Shown: one piece after another, positions 48,731 through 57,803 of the stretch
Position numbering within the stretch: position 1 is the stretch's first letter
Layout: every line of letters starts with the position of its first letter
Assembly (NCBI GenBank): GCA_964424345.1
Contig: CAYRIK010000004.1
Span: forward strand, 1-64,000
DNA length: 64,000 nucleotides
Direction: 5' to 3'
Origin: RGIG6307 sp964424345
Lineage (GTDB): Bacteria > Bacillota > Clostridia > Lachnospirales > Lachnospiraceae
The notes under the pieces: generated by a model
Told to the model about the DNA's origin: nothing
The model's database searches: none
What the model saw: the letters and a program-made list of their open reading frames with translations, nothing else
Translations under genes and position numbers: made by a program

Positions 48731-49571
48731 GGAGTGCTTTACATATGGCGTGGAAGAACTTACAAAGGCAGGTGTACCTGATGCAGAAATCGATGCCAGA
48801 ATGTTATTGGAATTTATTTGTCATACGACTCGACATGATATGATTTTATATCCGCAAAGACCAGTTACAAACGAGCAGCAAAAAGAGTACGAAGATGCAA
48901 TAGCTCGCAGAAGCAGTCGTATTCCATTGCAGCACATTACAGGGGAACAGTCTTTTATGGGATTTGATTTTTTTGTAAATGAGCATGTGCTTATTCCAAG
49001 ACAAGATACCGAAGTATTAGTAGAAACGGTGTTGTCATATTTGAAGCCGGAAAGTGATATACTCGACATGTGTACAGGAAGCGGATGTATTTTGTTAAGT
49101 TTGCTTGCTATGGGTAAAGCGTGTCATGGAATTGGTGCAGATATTTCAGCAGATGCGTTGCAGGTAGCAATAAAAAACAAAACTCGTATTTCAGAGCAAT
49201 GTCAAAAAGAGTTAGAAGCAGCATTTGTGGAAAGTAATCTGTTTACAGCGATAGAGTCTGGAAAGAAGTTTGATGTGATTGTATCCAATCCACCATATAT
49301 TGCAAGTGCAGTGATTGATTCACTAGAACCGGAAGTAAGACTGCATGAACCAATGCAGGCATTAGACGGTACAGCAGATGGATTGTATTTTTACAGAAAG
49401 ATCATTCAGGAAAGTCGTTCTTTTATGAAAGAACAGGCAGGTTTATTTTTTGAAATAGGATATGACCAGGCAGAGGCAGTTGCAGAGCTTATGAAAGAAG
49501 CAGGTTTTACAAATGTTACTGTAAAACAAGATTATGCAGGGCTTGACAGGGTCGTTTATGGATTTATATAA
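48720..49571 (+). CDS. prmC: Peptide chain release factor N5-glutamine methyltransferase
   Basis: A 283-residue SAM-dependent methyltransferase that methylates the GGQ glutamine of release factors. The N-terminal helical domain (1-80) precedes the Rossmann domain with LDMCTGSGCILLSLL (SAM site) and the catalytic VSNPPYIAS. It overlaps the end of yqhQ by 11 bases. The start at 48720 is chosen from the position of GAGG ~9 bases upstream; an ATG three codons earlier is an alternative. Its target, RF1, is encoded 35 bases downstream. Confidence 0.95.
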   Translation: MTYKECFTYGVEELTKAGVPDAEIDARMLLEFICHTTRHDMILYPQRPVTNEQQKEYEDAIARRSSRIPLQHITGEQSFMGFDFFVNEHVLIPRQDTEVLVETVLSYLKPESDILDMCTGSGCILLSLLAMGKACHGIGADISADALQVAIKNKTRISEQCQKELEAAFVESNLFTAIESGKKFDVIVSNPPYIASAVIDSLEPEVRLHEPMQALDGTADGLYFYRKIIQESRSFMKEQAGLFFEIGYDQAEAVAELMKEAGFTNVTVKQDYAGLDRVVYGFI

Positions 49572-49606
49572 TTTTTATGTAATTAGTATATAGAGGAGGA
49601 ACAGTG

Positions 49607-50680
49607 ATGTTTGATAAGTTAGAAGATTTACTCATTCGCTTTGAAGAAATCATGGGAGAGTTGAATGAGCCAAATGTAACCGATAATCAGAAGCGTTTTA
49701 GATCCTTGATGAAGGAACAGAGCGATTTAACTCCTATCGTAGAAGCGTATAAGGAATATAAGCAGCGTAAGCAGGATGTAGAAGATTCTCTTGCTATGCT
49801 GGAAGTAGAAGATGATGAGGATATGCGCGAAATGCTCAAAGAAGAGCTTAGCGATGCCAAAAAACGTATTGAAGAATTAGAACAGGAATTAAAGATTTTA
49901 CTTCTTCCAAAAGATCCTAACGATGAAAAGAACGTAATCGTGGAAATTCGTGCAGGTGCAGGCGGTGATGAAGCAGCGTTATTTGCAGCAGAAATCTATC
50001 GTATGTATGCACACTATGCAGAAAGCCGTCGTTGGAAAATCGAAGTAATGGAAATGGATGAAATCGGAATTGGCGGTTTAAAGAGTGCCAGCTTTATGAT
50101 TACAGGTCAGGGTGCTTATTCTGTAATGAAATATGAATCAGGTGTACATCGTGTACAGCGTGTTCCAGAAACAGAAAGCGGCGGACGTATCCATACTTCT
50201 ACTATTACAGTAGCAGTGATGCCGGAAGCAGAAGAAGTAGACGTTGTTATCAATGACAATGATATTAGAATTGACGTAATGCGTGCTTCAGGTTGTGGTG
50301 GACAGTGCGTTAATACAACAGACTCAGCTGTTCGTTTGACACATATTCCAACTGGTATCGTTATTTACAGCCAGACAGAAAAGAGCCAGATTCAGAACAA
50401 GGCAAAAGCGTTTGCATTGCTTCGTACAAAGCTGTACGATATCGAACAGCAGAAAGCACATGATGCAGAAGCAGAGCTTCGACGCAGTCAGGTTGGTACT
50501 GGTGACCGTTCTGAAAAAATCCGTACTTACAACTTCCCACAGGGACGTGTAACAGATCACCGTATCGGACTTACACTTTATAAGTTAGATAAGATTATGG
50601 ATGGCGACATTCAGGAAATCATTGATGCTTGTATCGCAGCAGATCAGGCAGCAAAACTTGCAAAGATGAATGAAAATTAA
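49607..50680 (+). CDS. prfA: Peptide chain release factor 1
   Basis: A 357-residue class I release factor that reads UAA and UAG. The GGQ loop is ASGCGGQCVNTTDSAVRLTH and the decoding tripeptide region is VQRVPETE (a P-x-T, as in RF1, not the SPF of RF2). Domain 1 is complete. GAGGAGGA lies 6 bases before the ATG at 49607; a GTG one codon earlier is unlikely. It ends the group yqhQ-prmC-prfA, and a terminator follows. Confidence 0.97.
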   Translation: MFDKLEDLLIRFEEIMGELNEPNVTDNQKRFRSLMKEQSDLTPIVEAYKEYKQRKQDVEDSLAMLEVEDDEDMREMLKEELSDAKKRIEELEQELKILLLPKDPNDEKNVIVEIRAGAGGDEAALFAAEIYRMYAHYAESRRWKIEVMEMDEIGIGGLKSASFMITGQGAYSVMKYESGVHRVQRVPETESGGRIHTSTITVAVMPEAEEVDVVINDNDIRIDVMRASGCGGQCVNTTDSAVRLTHIPTGIVIYSQTEKSQIQNKAKAFALLRTKLYDIEQQKAHDAEAELRRSQVGTGDRSEKIRTYNFPQGRVTDHRIGLTLYKLDKIMDGDIQEIIDACIAADQAAKLAKMNEN

Positions 50681-50690
50681 TATAAAATAA

Positions 50691-50746
50691 AAAGAGGACA
50701 GGCCTATAACTTCTTACTGGAGTATACGGACTTGTCCTCTTTATTT
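50691..50746 (+). terminator. Terminator after prfA
   Basis: AAAGAGGACA and TGTCCTCTTT arms (50691-50700/50733-50742) with a 32-base loop and a T-rich tail. Confidence 0.75.
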
Positions 50747-50780
50747 ATATACTAGAAAATTACTTGTTTTCTAACACATA
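50745..50780. repeat. Palindrome of the AGGAAATTA family between prfA and rpsT
   Basis: ACTAGAAAAT and TTTTCTA arms around TTACTTG. It is a degenerate relative of the palindrome at 47514, placed between two terminators. Confidence 0.5.
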
Positions 50781-50815
50781 AAAAAGACCTGCTAAGACGG
50801 ATGGCAGGTCTTTTT
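50781..50815 (-). terminator. Terminator of rpsT
   Basis: Minus strand hairpin with perfect 12-bp arms AAAAAGACCTGC/GCAGGTCTTTTT (50781-50792/50804-50815) and an 11-base loop, ending in a T-tract. It begins 31 bases after the rpsT stop. Confidence 0.85.
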
Positions 50816-50846
50816 ATAATAAAGTTTAAAAACTCAATGTTAAGAA

Positions 50847-51110
50847 TTAAGCTAATTTGTTTACAGCTGTTGCGATAGCACTTACCTTACGAGCAGCATT
50901 GTTCTTGTGGTAAACACCCTTTGTTGCAGCCTTTTCAATAGCAGAAGTAGCTTCGATTAATGCAGCGTTAGCAGCAACCTTGTCACCAGCTTCAACAGCA
51001 GCATATACCTTCTTAATTTCAGTCTTTACAGCAGACTTGATAGCTTTGTTTCTTTCATTTTTAGTCTTTGCAACTAAGATACGTTTCTTTGCAGATTTAA
51101 TGTTAGCCAA
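50847..51110 (-). CDS. rpsT: 30S ribosomal protein S20
   Basis: An 87-residue Lys/Ala-rich helical protein, ANIKSAKKRIL at its start, binding 16S rRNA. The start codon is TTG at 51110 with GGAGG 8 bases upstream; the protein then has the canonical beginning, whereas the GTG three codons upstream would add unconserved residues. A rare start codon is also seen in E. coli rpsT, where it is part of its autogenous control. It is a single gene with its own terminator. Confidence 0.95.
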   Translation of the reverse strand: MANIKSAKKRILVAKTKNERNKAIKSAVKTEIKKVYAAVEAGDKVAANAALIEATSAIEKAATKGVYHKNNAARKVSAIATAVNKLA

Positions 51111-51297
51111 GACGAACACCTCCTATTATATTTCCTATGATACTTTAATTTTTGTCTCATGTTTATATCCATCAGACACGGGCGATGGCTAAACACACTC
51201 ATATATTGTAAAATTTAAGTTTGGATTTGTCAATACATAAAATGCTCTTTTTTTGATAAAAATATAGAAATATACAAGTTTTGCGTGGAGGTATAGC

Positions 51298-52212
51298 ATG
51301 GAAGGACAATATGAAGTGCGAACAGACTTGGCTTTGGAAGCAAGTGAGCGTTTAAAGACACAGGAAGGAAAGCTGAGTGGGATTTCTGTTGCAGAAGAAA
51401 AAATTTCCAAAATGGATGCAACTATTACAAAAGTAATGATAGAAACGAAAAATGCTGCCAAGCGTATCGGAAAACCAATAGGCACTTATATTACAATGGA
51501 AGTGCCTAAATTAGCACAAAGCGATACTGGGTTTCATGAAAATATTAGTAAACTGCTGGCAAAGCAGATTCAAGAACTTTTAAGGAATATGGGATTTCGT
51601 AAGCAAAGCAGTATTATGGTAGTTGGACTTGGCAATCGTGCAGTGACAGCAGATGCACTAGGCCCCAAAGTCATAGATCATCTTTGTGTGACAAGGCATA
51701 TTTTATCACTGTATGGAAAAGAGGCCTATGACAAAGAAATGCCAAGTGTCAGTGCAGTAGAGCCTGGCGTTATGGCAAAGACAGGAATGGAAAGCTCAGA
51801 AATGCTCTTAGGCGTTGTTCAAAAGATTAAGCCAGATTATATGATTGCAGTCGATGCATTGGCAGCAAGAAGCACAAAAAGGCTTTACACAACAATACAA
51901 ATCAGCAATACCGGTATTGCACCGGGAAGTGGTGTTGGAAATCATAGAAATGCAATCAATGAAGAAACGATGGGGATTCCGGTGCTTGCTATTGGCATTC
52001 CTACGGTGGTAGATGCGGCAACGATTGTAGGAGATGCTTGTGAGGCATGGTGGCATGAATCGTTAAAAGAAGCCGGCCCATTTCCAGAAGAAGTAAAAAA
52101 ATATTTTCGGGATTTGAAAAATATGTATGTGACAACAAAAGAAATTGATGAAATTATAGAGTGCATCAGTTATACGGTTTCAGAAGCAATCAATGGTGTA
52201 CTGACTGGCTGA
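51298..52212 (+). CDS. gpr: GPR endopeptidase (germination protease)
   Basis: A 304-residue protease that degrades small acid-soluble spore proteins during germination. It opens with EVRTDLA-EAS, the region around the self-processing site, and contains MVVGLGNRAVTADALGPKV, DYMIAVDALAARS and APGSGVGNHR, signatures of the aspartic-acid-type M63/A25 family. The preceding GGAGG lies 7 bases before the ATG. spoIIP follows 45 bases downstream, the order seen in Bacillus. A forespore sigma-factor promoter was not found with confidence. Confidence 0.96.
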   Translation: MEGQYEVRTDLALEASERLKTQEGKLSGISVAEEKISKMDATITKVMIETKNAAKRIGKPIGTYITMEVPKLAQSDTGFHENISKLLAKQIQELLRNMGFRKQSSIMVVGLGNRAVTADALGPKVIDHLCVTRHILSLYGKEAYDKEMPSVSAVEPGVMAKTGMESSEMLLGVVQKIKPDYMIAVDALAARSTKRLYTTIQISNTGIAPGSGVGNHRNAINEETMGIPVLAIGIPTVVDAATIVGDACEAWWHESLKEAGPFPEEVKKYFRDLKNMYVTTKEIDEIIECISYTVSEAINGVLTG

Positions 52213-52257
52213 CATAGTTTGAAAGGACAGGGCATATACTGCACAGAGAGGTGAACG

Positions 52258-53460
52258 ATGGAACGTGGATATAGTCAGCTTACATTGAAAAAAAGACGTA
52301 CTATAAAGAGAATATTGACGGTCCTTGTATTGGTTGTGATACTGCGGACGTTTGGAACAATAGATTTGGATATGACAAAGCAGATATTGGCGGCAGGAAC
52401 TTATTATGTCCTGCCGTCTGTATTAAGGTATGATACCAAAAAGCAGCAACAAGCCCCTGTTTTATTTCGTATATTTGCTCCGCAGATTTTAGCATATACA
52501 TGGAGTGAACAAGAAACACAAACATTGCAGCAAGAAGAATTCAGTGAACAAGAAAGTGTTGTTATGCAGGATGAAGATGACTTACATGAACCGACTTTGT
52601 ATTTATCTGTACCAAAGGAGCATGAACTGTCTTTGCTTCAGGAAAATTTGTTTTTAGAAAATACAGATTTTGAACCAGATGTCATAGAAACAACACAAAA
52701 AAGACAGTATGACCTTTCTTCTTATACCACAATGAAAGATTTGATTAAAGGATTTTATATAGTAGATGCTTCTACGTCACCAACAGAGGAGCTTTTAAAT
52801 ATCCAAGATTTGACAAGTGTAGACTGTACGATAGAAAAAAGCGATGCTGCTCCACAGATTTTAATTTATCACAGTCATTCCCAAGAGGCATTTGCGGATT
52901 CTGTGCAAGGAGATGTAAGCACTACAATCGTAGGTGCAGGAGATAAACTTACGCGCCTTTTGCGGGAAGAATACGGATATGAAGTGCTGCATCATACGGG
53001 TGTGTATGACGTGCCGAGCAGAGATAATGCATACAGCAATGCACTTCCGGCTATAGAACAAGTGCTTGCACAATATCCGAGTATTGAGGTTGTGATAGAT
53101 TTACATAGAGATGCTGTAGCAGAAGGCACAAAGCTTGTAACAACGATAGATGGCAAGGATTATGCGAAGTTTATGTTTTTTAATGGAATATGTCGTGGGA
53201 CAGATGGACCAATCACATACTTAAATAATCCATATTTAAAAGAAAATCTGGCATTTTCCTTTCAGTCGCAAGTGATAGCAGAAAGCTATTTCCCAGGTGT
53301 CACAAGAAAGATTTATTTGAAGGCATGGCGTTATAATATGCATTTAAAACCGAAAAATATGCTTATAGAACTTGGGGCTCAGACAAACACCGTAGAGGAA
53401 ATTATGAATACGACAGAAATTATTGCATTTACGATTGATAAAGTGCTAAGCGGAACATGA
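52258..53460 (+). CDS. spoIIP: Stage II sporulation protein P (SpoIIP)
   Basis: A 400-residue cell-wall hydrolase of the engulfment machinery (amidase and endopeptidase). The N-terminal membrane segment (about 18-36) and a long variable region precede the catalytic domain: ILIYHSHSQEAF (zinc/catalytic His and Glu), VVIDLHRDAV, and MLIELGAQTNTVEEIMNT near the C-terminus. It works with SpoIID and SpoIIM, not in this window. It follows gpr, as in other spore formers; the gene begins 9-10 bases after an AGAGG. Confidence 0.95.
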   Translation: MERGYSQLTLKKRRTIKRILTVLVLVVILRTFGTIDLDMTKQILAAGTYYVLPSVLRYDTKKQQQAPVLFRIFAPQILAYTWSEQETQTLQQEEFSEQESVVMQDEDDLHEPTLYLSVPKEHELSLLQENLFLENTDFEPDVIETTQKRQYDLSSYTTMKDLIKGFYIVDASTSPTEELLNIQDLTSVDCTIEKSDAAPQILIYHSHSQEAFADSVQGDVSTTIVGAGDKLTRLLREEYGYEVLHHTGVYDVPSRDNAYSNALPAIEQVLAQYPSIEVVIDLHRDAVAEGTKLVTTIDGKDYAKFMFFNGICRGTDGPITYLNNPYLKENLAFSFQSQVIAESYFPGVTRKIYLKAWRYNMHLKPKNMLIELGAQTNTVEEIMNTTEIIAFTIDKVLSGT

Positions 53461-53552
53461 AAAGGACTCATTTTTCTTGTAAAACAGGAAAGGAAAGCGT
53501 ACAATAAGAAAAAACTTGTAAAAGCATGAAATACAGAAAGTGGAGAAAAACA

Positions 53553-54647
53553 ATGCAAAAAACAGAAAAAAAGCCATGCGTATTCGCAGTAAATGACACG
53601 TATCATATTATGGTGCCTGCCAAAGAAGAATCTTTGATGTGGGTCAGAGTGGGAGAACATTGCTATTATGATGAGTCTAATGGTATTTTAAAATCTCACA
53701 GCGATGTCCATAGAATGATTGTACCGATGGAGGAGTTAAATTGTGCCGGACAATATGTAATTTGTGAAAGAGTTGTGATAGAGCGTAAACCATATTTTAC
53801 ACAAACGCAAGAAGTACAGGAGTATGTATATGATTTTTATCCAGTAAGAGAGCAAAATGCAAGAGCATATCATATTTCGGATGCACATAATCTTGTAGAA
53901 GAACCAATTTTGGCAGCACGCGTATATGGAGAAATTGATTTTTTGATTTTAAATGGAGATGTTATAAATGACAGCGGAGCTTTGGAGCATTTTCAAGTTA
54001 TCTATGATATTGCTTATGCGCTTACCAAAGGTGAAAAACCAGTTGTGTTTGCAAGAGGCAATCATGATTTGAGAGGTATTTATGCGGAATGTCTGGAAGA
54101 TTATACCCCAACCGATTATGGCAAAACATATTATACATTTCAGCTTGGCTCTATTTGGGGCTTGATATTGGATTGTGGAGAAGATAAAGACGATTGCCAT
54201 AAGGAATATGGAAATACAATATGCTGTCATGCATTTCGTCAACGACAGACTGCGTTTATCAGACAAGTGATTGCACATGCAAAAGACCAATATTTGTCAG
54301 AAAATGTAAAAACTAGACTTGTCATTGTACATAATCCGTTTACAGAACAGATTGGGGGACCATTTGATATTGAAGAAGCATTATATAGAGAGTGGGCTTT
54401 GTTGTTAAAGGAGCATATCAAACCCGACCTGATGCTGTGTGGACATTTGCATAGAATCCAAATTAGTTATCCAGAAGATGAACACGATTGTTTGGGAAAT
54501 CCTTGCCCAGTTGTTGTAGGAGCAACCATCAATCCAGCGAAGAAGCGATATATTGGAAGTGGTTTTGTGTTTGGGGAAAAAGCAATTCATGTGACATTTA
54601 CTTCAGAGCAGGGTGAAATTGTACAGGAAGCAAAAATAGAAAAATAA
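53553..54647 (+). CDS. Calcineurin-like metallophosphoesterase (purple-acid-phosphatase-like)
   Basis: A 364-residue metallophosphoesterase. Metal motifs are all present: ISDAH, NGDVIND, ARGNHDLRG, VIVHNP and CGHLHR. Residues 1-115 form a beta-rich N-terminal domain resembling the fibronectin-like start of purple acid phosphatases. No signal peptide is seen, so it is probably cytoplasmic. The substrate is unknown. The ATG at 53553 lies 6 bases after GGAGA; an in-frame ATG nine codons earlier is less likely. It stands between spoIIP and lepA. Confidence 0.85.
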   Translation: MQKTEKKPCVFAVNDTYHIMVPAKEESLMWVRVGEHCYYDESNGILKSHSDVHRMIVPMEELNCAGQYVICERVVIERKPYFTQTQEVQEYVYDFYPVREQNARAYHISDAHNLVEEPILAARVYGEIDFLILNGDVINDSGALEHFQVIYDIAYALTKGEKPVVFARGNHDLRGIYAECLEDYTPTDYGKTYYTFQLGSIWGLILDCGEDKDDCHKEYGNTICCHAFRQRQTAFIRQVIAHAKDQYLSENVKTRLVIVHNPFTEQIGGPFDIEEALYREWALLLKEHIKPDLMLCGHLHRIQISYPEDEHDCLGNPCPVVVGATINPAKKRYIGSGFVFGEKAIHVTFTSEQGEIVQEAKIEK

Positions 54648-54767
54648 AAAACAATGATACTGTATAGATAAGATTTTCATAGGATACTGTTTTGCTGGGT
54701 TATAACGGAAAATATATAAAAATGTATAAAACACAAGCAAGTTCTTATGGAAAATAAGCAAGGTTTT

Positions 54768-54776
54768 TGATATAAT
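54768..54776 (+). promoter_or_regulatory. Extended -10 promoter for lepA-hemW
   Basis: TGATATAAT (54768-54776) is a perfect extended -10. A weak TGGAAA at 54748 could serve as -35. The leader to lepA is about 60 bases. Confidence 0.6.
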
Positions 54777-54843
54777 TGGTTTTATGAGCGGGAGACCGTT
54801 TGTAAAACCAATTATTTAGTTATAGAAAGAATGAGAGACATAT

Positions 54844-56655
54844 ATGCCACATATTGATCAAAGTAAAATTAGAAATTTTTGTATTGTCGCACATATCGAC
54901 CATGGTAAGTCTACACTTGCCGACCGCATCATTGAAAAAACAGGGCTTTTAACAAGTCGTGAGATGCAGGCACAGGTATTGGACAATATGGATTTGGAGC
55001 GTGAAAGAGGTATTACGATCAAAGCACAGGCATGTCGTATTGTGTACAAGGCAAAAGATGGAGAAGAGTATATCTTTAATCTGATCGATACACCAGGACA
55101 TGTAGACTTTAATTACGAAGTAAGCCGTTCTTTGGCTGCTTGTGATGGTGCAATCTTAGTTGTAGATGCTGCACAGGGCATCGAAGCTCAGACACTTGCC
55201 AATGTATATCTTGCACTTGACCATAATCTGGATGTATTCCCAGTTATCAATAAGATTGACCTTCCAAGTGCAGACCCTGATCGTGTAAAAGAAGAAATCG
55301 AAGATGTAATCGGTATTGAAGCACATGATGCACCATTGATCAGTGCGAAAAACGGTCTGAATATTGAAGATGTATTAGAGCAGGTGGTAACAAAGATTCC
55401 AGCTCCGACAGGTGATCCGGAAGCACCGCTTCAGGCACTTATTTTTGACTCTGTATACGATCCATATAAAGGTGTTATCGTATTTATCCGAGTAAGAGAA
55501 GGAAGTGTAAAAAAGGGTACTCCAATTCGTATGATGGCTACTGGTGCAACAGCAGAAGTAGTAGAAGTTGGATATTTTGGAGCAGGTCAGTTTATTCCAT
55601 GTGAAGAATTATCTGCTGGTATGGTAGGATATATTACTGCTTCTATCAAAAATGTAAAAGATACTGCGGTAGGTGATACTGTTACAAACAATGAAGCTCC
55701 TTGTAAAGAGCCGCTTCCAGGTTACAAAAAAGTAAACTCTATGGTTTATTGCGGTATGTATCCTGCAGATGGTGCAAAATATCCTGATTTAAGAGATGCA
55801 TTAGAAAAATTACAGTTAAACGATGCTTCTTTAAATTATGAACCAGAAACTTCTATCGCACTTGGTTTTGGTTTCCGTTGTGGTTTCTTAGGATTGCTGC
55901 ATTTAGAAATTATTCAGGAAAGATTGGAACGAGAATATAATCTGGACCTTGTAACAACAGCTCCGGGCGTAGTATATCGTGTACATAAGACAGATGGTAC
56001 TGTAATCGAATTAACAAACCCTTCTAATTTGCCAGATCCATCTGAAATTGAATATATGGAAGAACCAATCGTTAGTGCAGAGATTATGGTAACAACAGAG
56101 TTTATCGGTTCTATCATGCAGCTTTGTCAGGAACGAAGAGGTCGTTATATCAGTACAGATTACATTGAAGCAAATCGTGCAATCTTAAAATATGACCTTC
56201 CATTAAATGAGATTATTTACGATTTCTTTGATGCTTTAAAGAGCCGTTCTAGAGGATATGCATCTTTTGATTATGAATTAAAGGGCTATGAAGAAAGCGA
56301 ATTAGTAAAATTAGACATTTTAGTAAATAAAGAAGAAGTCGATGCACTCAGCTTTATCGTACACGCACAGACTGCGTATGAGCGAGGCCGTAAGATGTGT
56401 GAAAAGTTAAAAGAAGAAATCCCAAGACATCTGTTTGAAATTCCTATTCAGGCAGCAGTCGGCGGAAAGGTTATCGCACGAGAAACGGTACGAGCTATGC
56501 GTAAAGACGTATTAGCAAAATGTTACGGTGGTGATATCAGCCGTAAGAAGAAGCTGTTGGAAAAACAGAAAGAAGGTAAGAAGCGTATGCGTCAGATTGG
56601 TAACGTGGAGATTCCACAGAAAGCCTTTATGAGCGTACTGAAATTGGACGAATAA
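54844..56655 (+). CDS. lepA: Elongation factor 4 (LepA)
   Basis: A 603-residue translational GTPase that helps 30S assembly and translation under stress. G1 is VAHIDHGKSTLADR, G3 LIDTPGHVDFNYEVSR and G4 NKIDLPSADP. The LepA-specific C-terminal domain (KKLLEKQKEGKKRMRQIGNVEIPQKAF) completes it. Only 2 bases separate it from hemW, so the pair is an operon, a common order in Firmicutes. Confidence 0.97.
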   Translation: MPHIDQSKIRNFCIVAHIDHGKSTLADRIIEKTGLLTSREMQAQVLDNMDLERERGITIKAQACRIVYKAKDGEEYIFNLIDTPGHVDFNYEVSRSLAACDGAILVVDAAQGIEAQTLANVYLALDHNLDVFPVINKIDLPSADPDRVKEEIEDVIGIEAHDAPLISAKNGLNIEDVLEQVVTKIPAPTGDPEAPLQALIFDSVYDPYKGVIVFIRVREGSVKKGTPIRMMATGATAEVVEVGYFGAGQFIPCEELSAGMVGYITASIKNVKDTAVGDTVTNNEAPCKEPLPGYKKVNSMVYCGMYPADGAKYPDLRDALEKLQLNDASLNYEPETSIALGFGFRCGFLGLLHLEIIQERLEREYNLDLVTTAPGVVYRVHKTDGTVIELTNPSNLPDPSEIEYMEEPIVSAEIMVTTEFIGSIMQLCQERRGRYISTDYIEANRAILKYDLPLNEIIYDFFDALKSRSRGYASFDYELKGYEESELVKLDILVNKEEVDALSFIVHAQTAYERGRKMCEKLKEEIPRHLFEIPIQAAVGGKVIARETVRAMRKDVLAKCYGGDISRKKKLLEKQKEGKKRMRQIGNVEIPQKAFMSVLKLDE

Positions 56656-56657
56656 GT

Positions 56658-57791
56658 ATGAGAAAACCATTAAGTATCTATGTACACATTCCATTTTGTG
56701 TGCAAAAGTGTGCTTATTGTGATTTTTTGTCTGCTCCTGCAACAGATGAGGTGCAGGAGCAGTATTTGTATCAGCTGATGCAAGAAATACAAAAAAGAGC
56801 TGAACAATACGCACAGGATTATATTGTTAAGACAATATTTATTGGGGGCGGCACGCCAAGCTGTGTTCCTGTTTCTTTATTGTGTGAAGTGCTTGTAAAG
56901 CTCAAGCAATGCTTTGCAGTCGAAGAACAAGCAGAAATCAGTATGGAATGCAATCCAGGCACTGTCACAGAAGATGCTTTAAAAGCTTATCGTAAAGCAG
57001 GCATAAACAGACTCAGCATTGGATTACAGTCTACGCAGGATACGTTATTAAAAAAACTTGGACGCATTCACACATACGAGCAGTTTCGTGTTACGTATGA
57101 TGCGGCAAGAAAAGCCGGATTTGAAAATATCAATATTGATCTGATGAGTGCTTTGCCGGAACAGTCACTTGCTGATTATGAGCAGACATTAGAAGATGTG
57201 CTTGCACTTTGTCCTGAGCATATTTCTGCATATAGCCTTATTGTAGAAGAAGGAACGCCTTTTTATGATATGGATTTAAATCTTCCGGATGAAGATACAG
57301 AACGAATGATGTATGAGCGTACAAAGCAGATTTTAGGCGAAAAAGGATATGAACGCTATGAAATATCTAATTATGCCAAAGCTGGAAAAGAATGCAGACA
57401 TAATCTTGTATATTGGCAGCGTGGAGAATATCTTGGAGTTGGACTTGGAGCAGCATCTTTGATGAAAGATGTGGAACAAAAAGAAATTCGTTTGAAAAAT
57501 AACAGCAATCTGAATACGTACTTGAATGGTGATATTTCATACGAAGAGGAAGAAGTATTGAGCAGAAGAGATGCAATGGAGGAGTTTTTCTTTTTGGGAC
57601 TTCGTCAGATGCAAGGCGTATCTTTGATTGAATTTGCAGAACAATTTGGAGAGGATACGATTGAGTGGTTTGAAGAGGCAATCGTTACAAGCATACAGGA
57701 TGGTCTGCTTGAACAAGATGGCGAATGGCTTCGTTTGACGGAAAAAGGAATTGACGTAAGCAATGTAGTGTTTGAAAGATTTTTAGAATAA
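56658..57791 (+). CDS. hemW: Radical SAM heme chaperone / coproporphyrinogen dehydrogenase-like HemW
   Basis: A 377-residue radical-SAM protein. IYVHIPFCVQKCAYCDF holds the CxxxCxxC [4Fe-4S] motif, then IFIGGGTPS and MECNPGTV follow, as in HemW. HemW inserts or carries heme; the true HemN adds different residues around the cluster. In many Firmicutes hrcA-grpE-dnaK comes next, but here a fucosidase follows 12 bases later. Confidence 0.93.
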   Translation: MRKPLSIYVHIPFCVQKCAYCDFLSAPATDEVQEQYLYQLMQEIQKRAEQYAQDYIVKTIFIGGGTPSCVPVSLLCEVLVKLKQCFAVEEQAEISMECNPGTVTEDALKAYRKAGINRLSIGLQSTQDTLLKKLGRIHTYEQFRVTYDAARKAGFENINIDLMSALPEQSLADYEQTLEDVLALCPEHISAYSLIVEEGTPFYDMDLNLPDEDTERMMYERTKQILGEKGYERYEISNYAKAGKECRHNLVYWQRGEYLGVGLGAASLMKDVEQKEIRLKNNSNLNTYLNGDISYEEEEVLSRRDAMEEFFFLGLRQMQGVSLIEFAEQFGEDTIEWFEEAIVTSIQDGLLEQDGEWLRLTEKGIDVSNVVFERFLE

Positions 57792-57803
57792 GAGGAACAT
57801 AAC

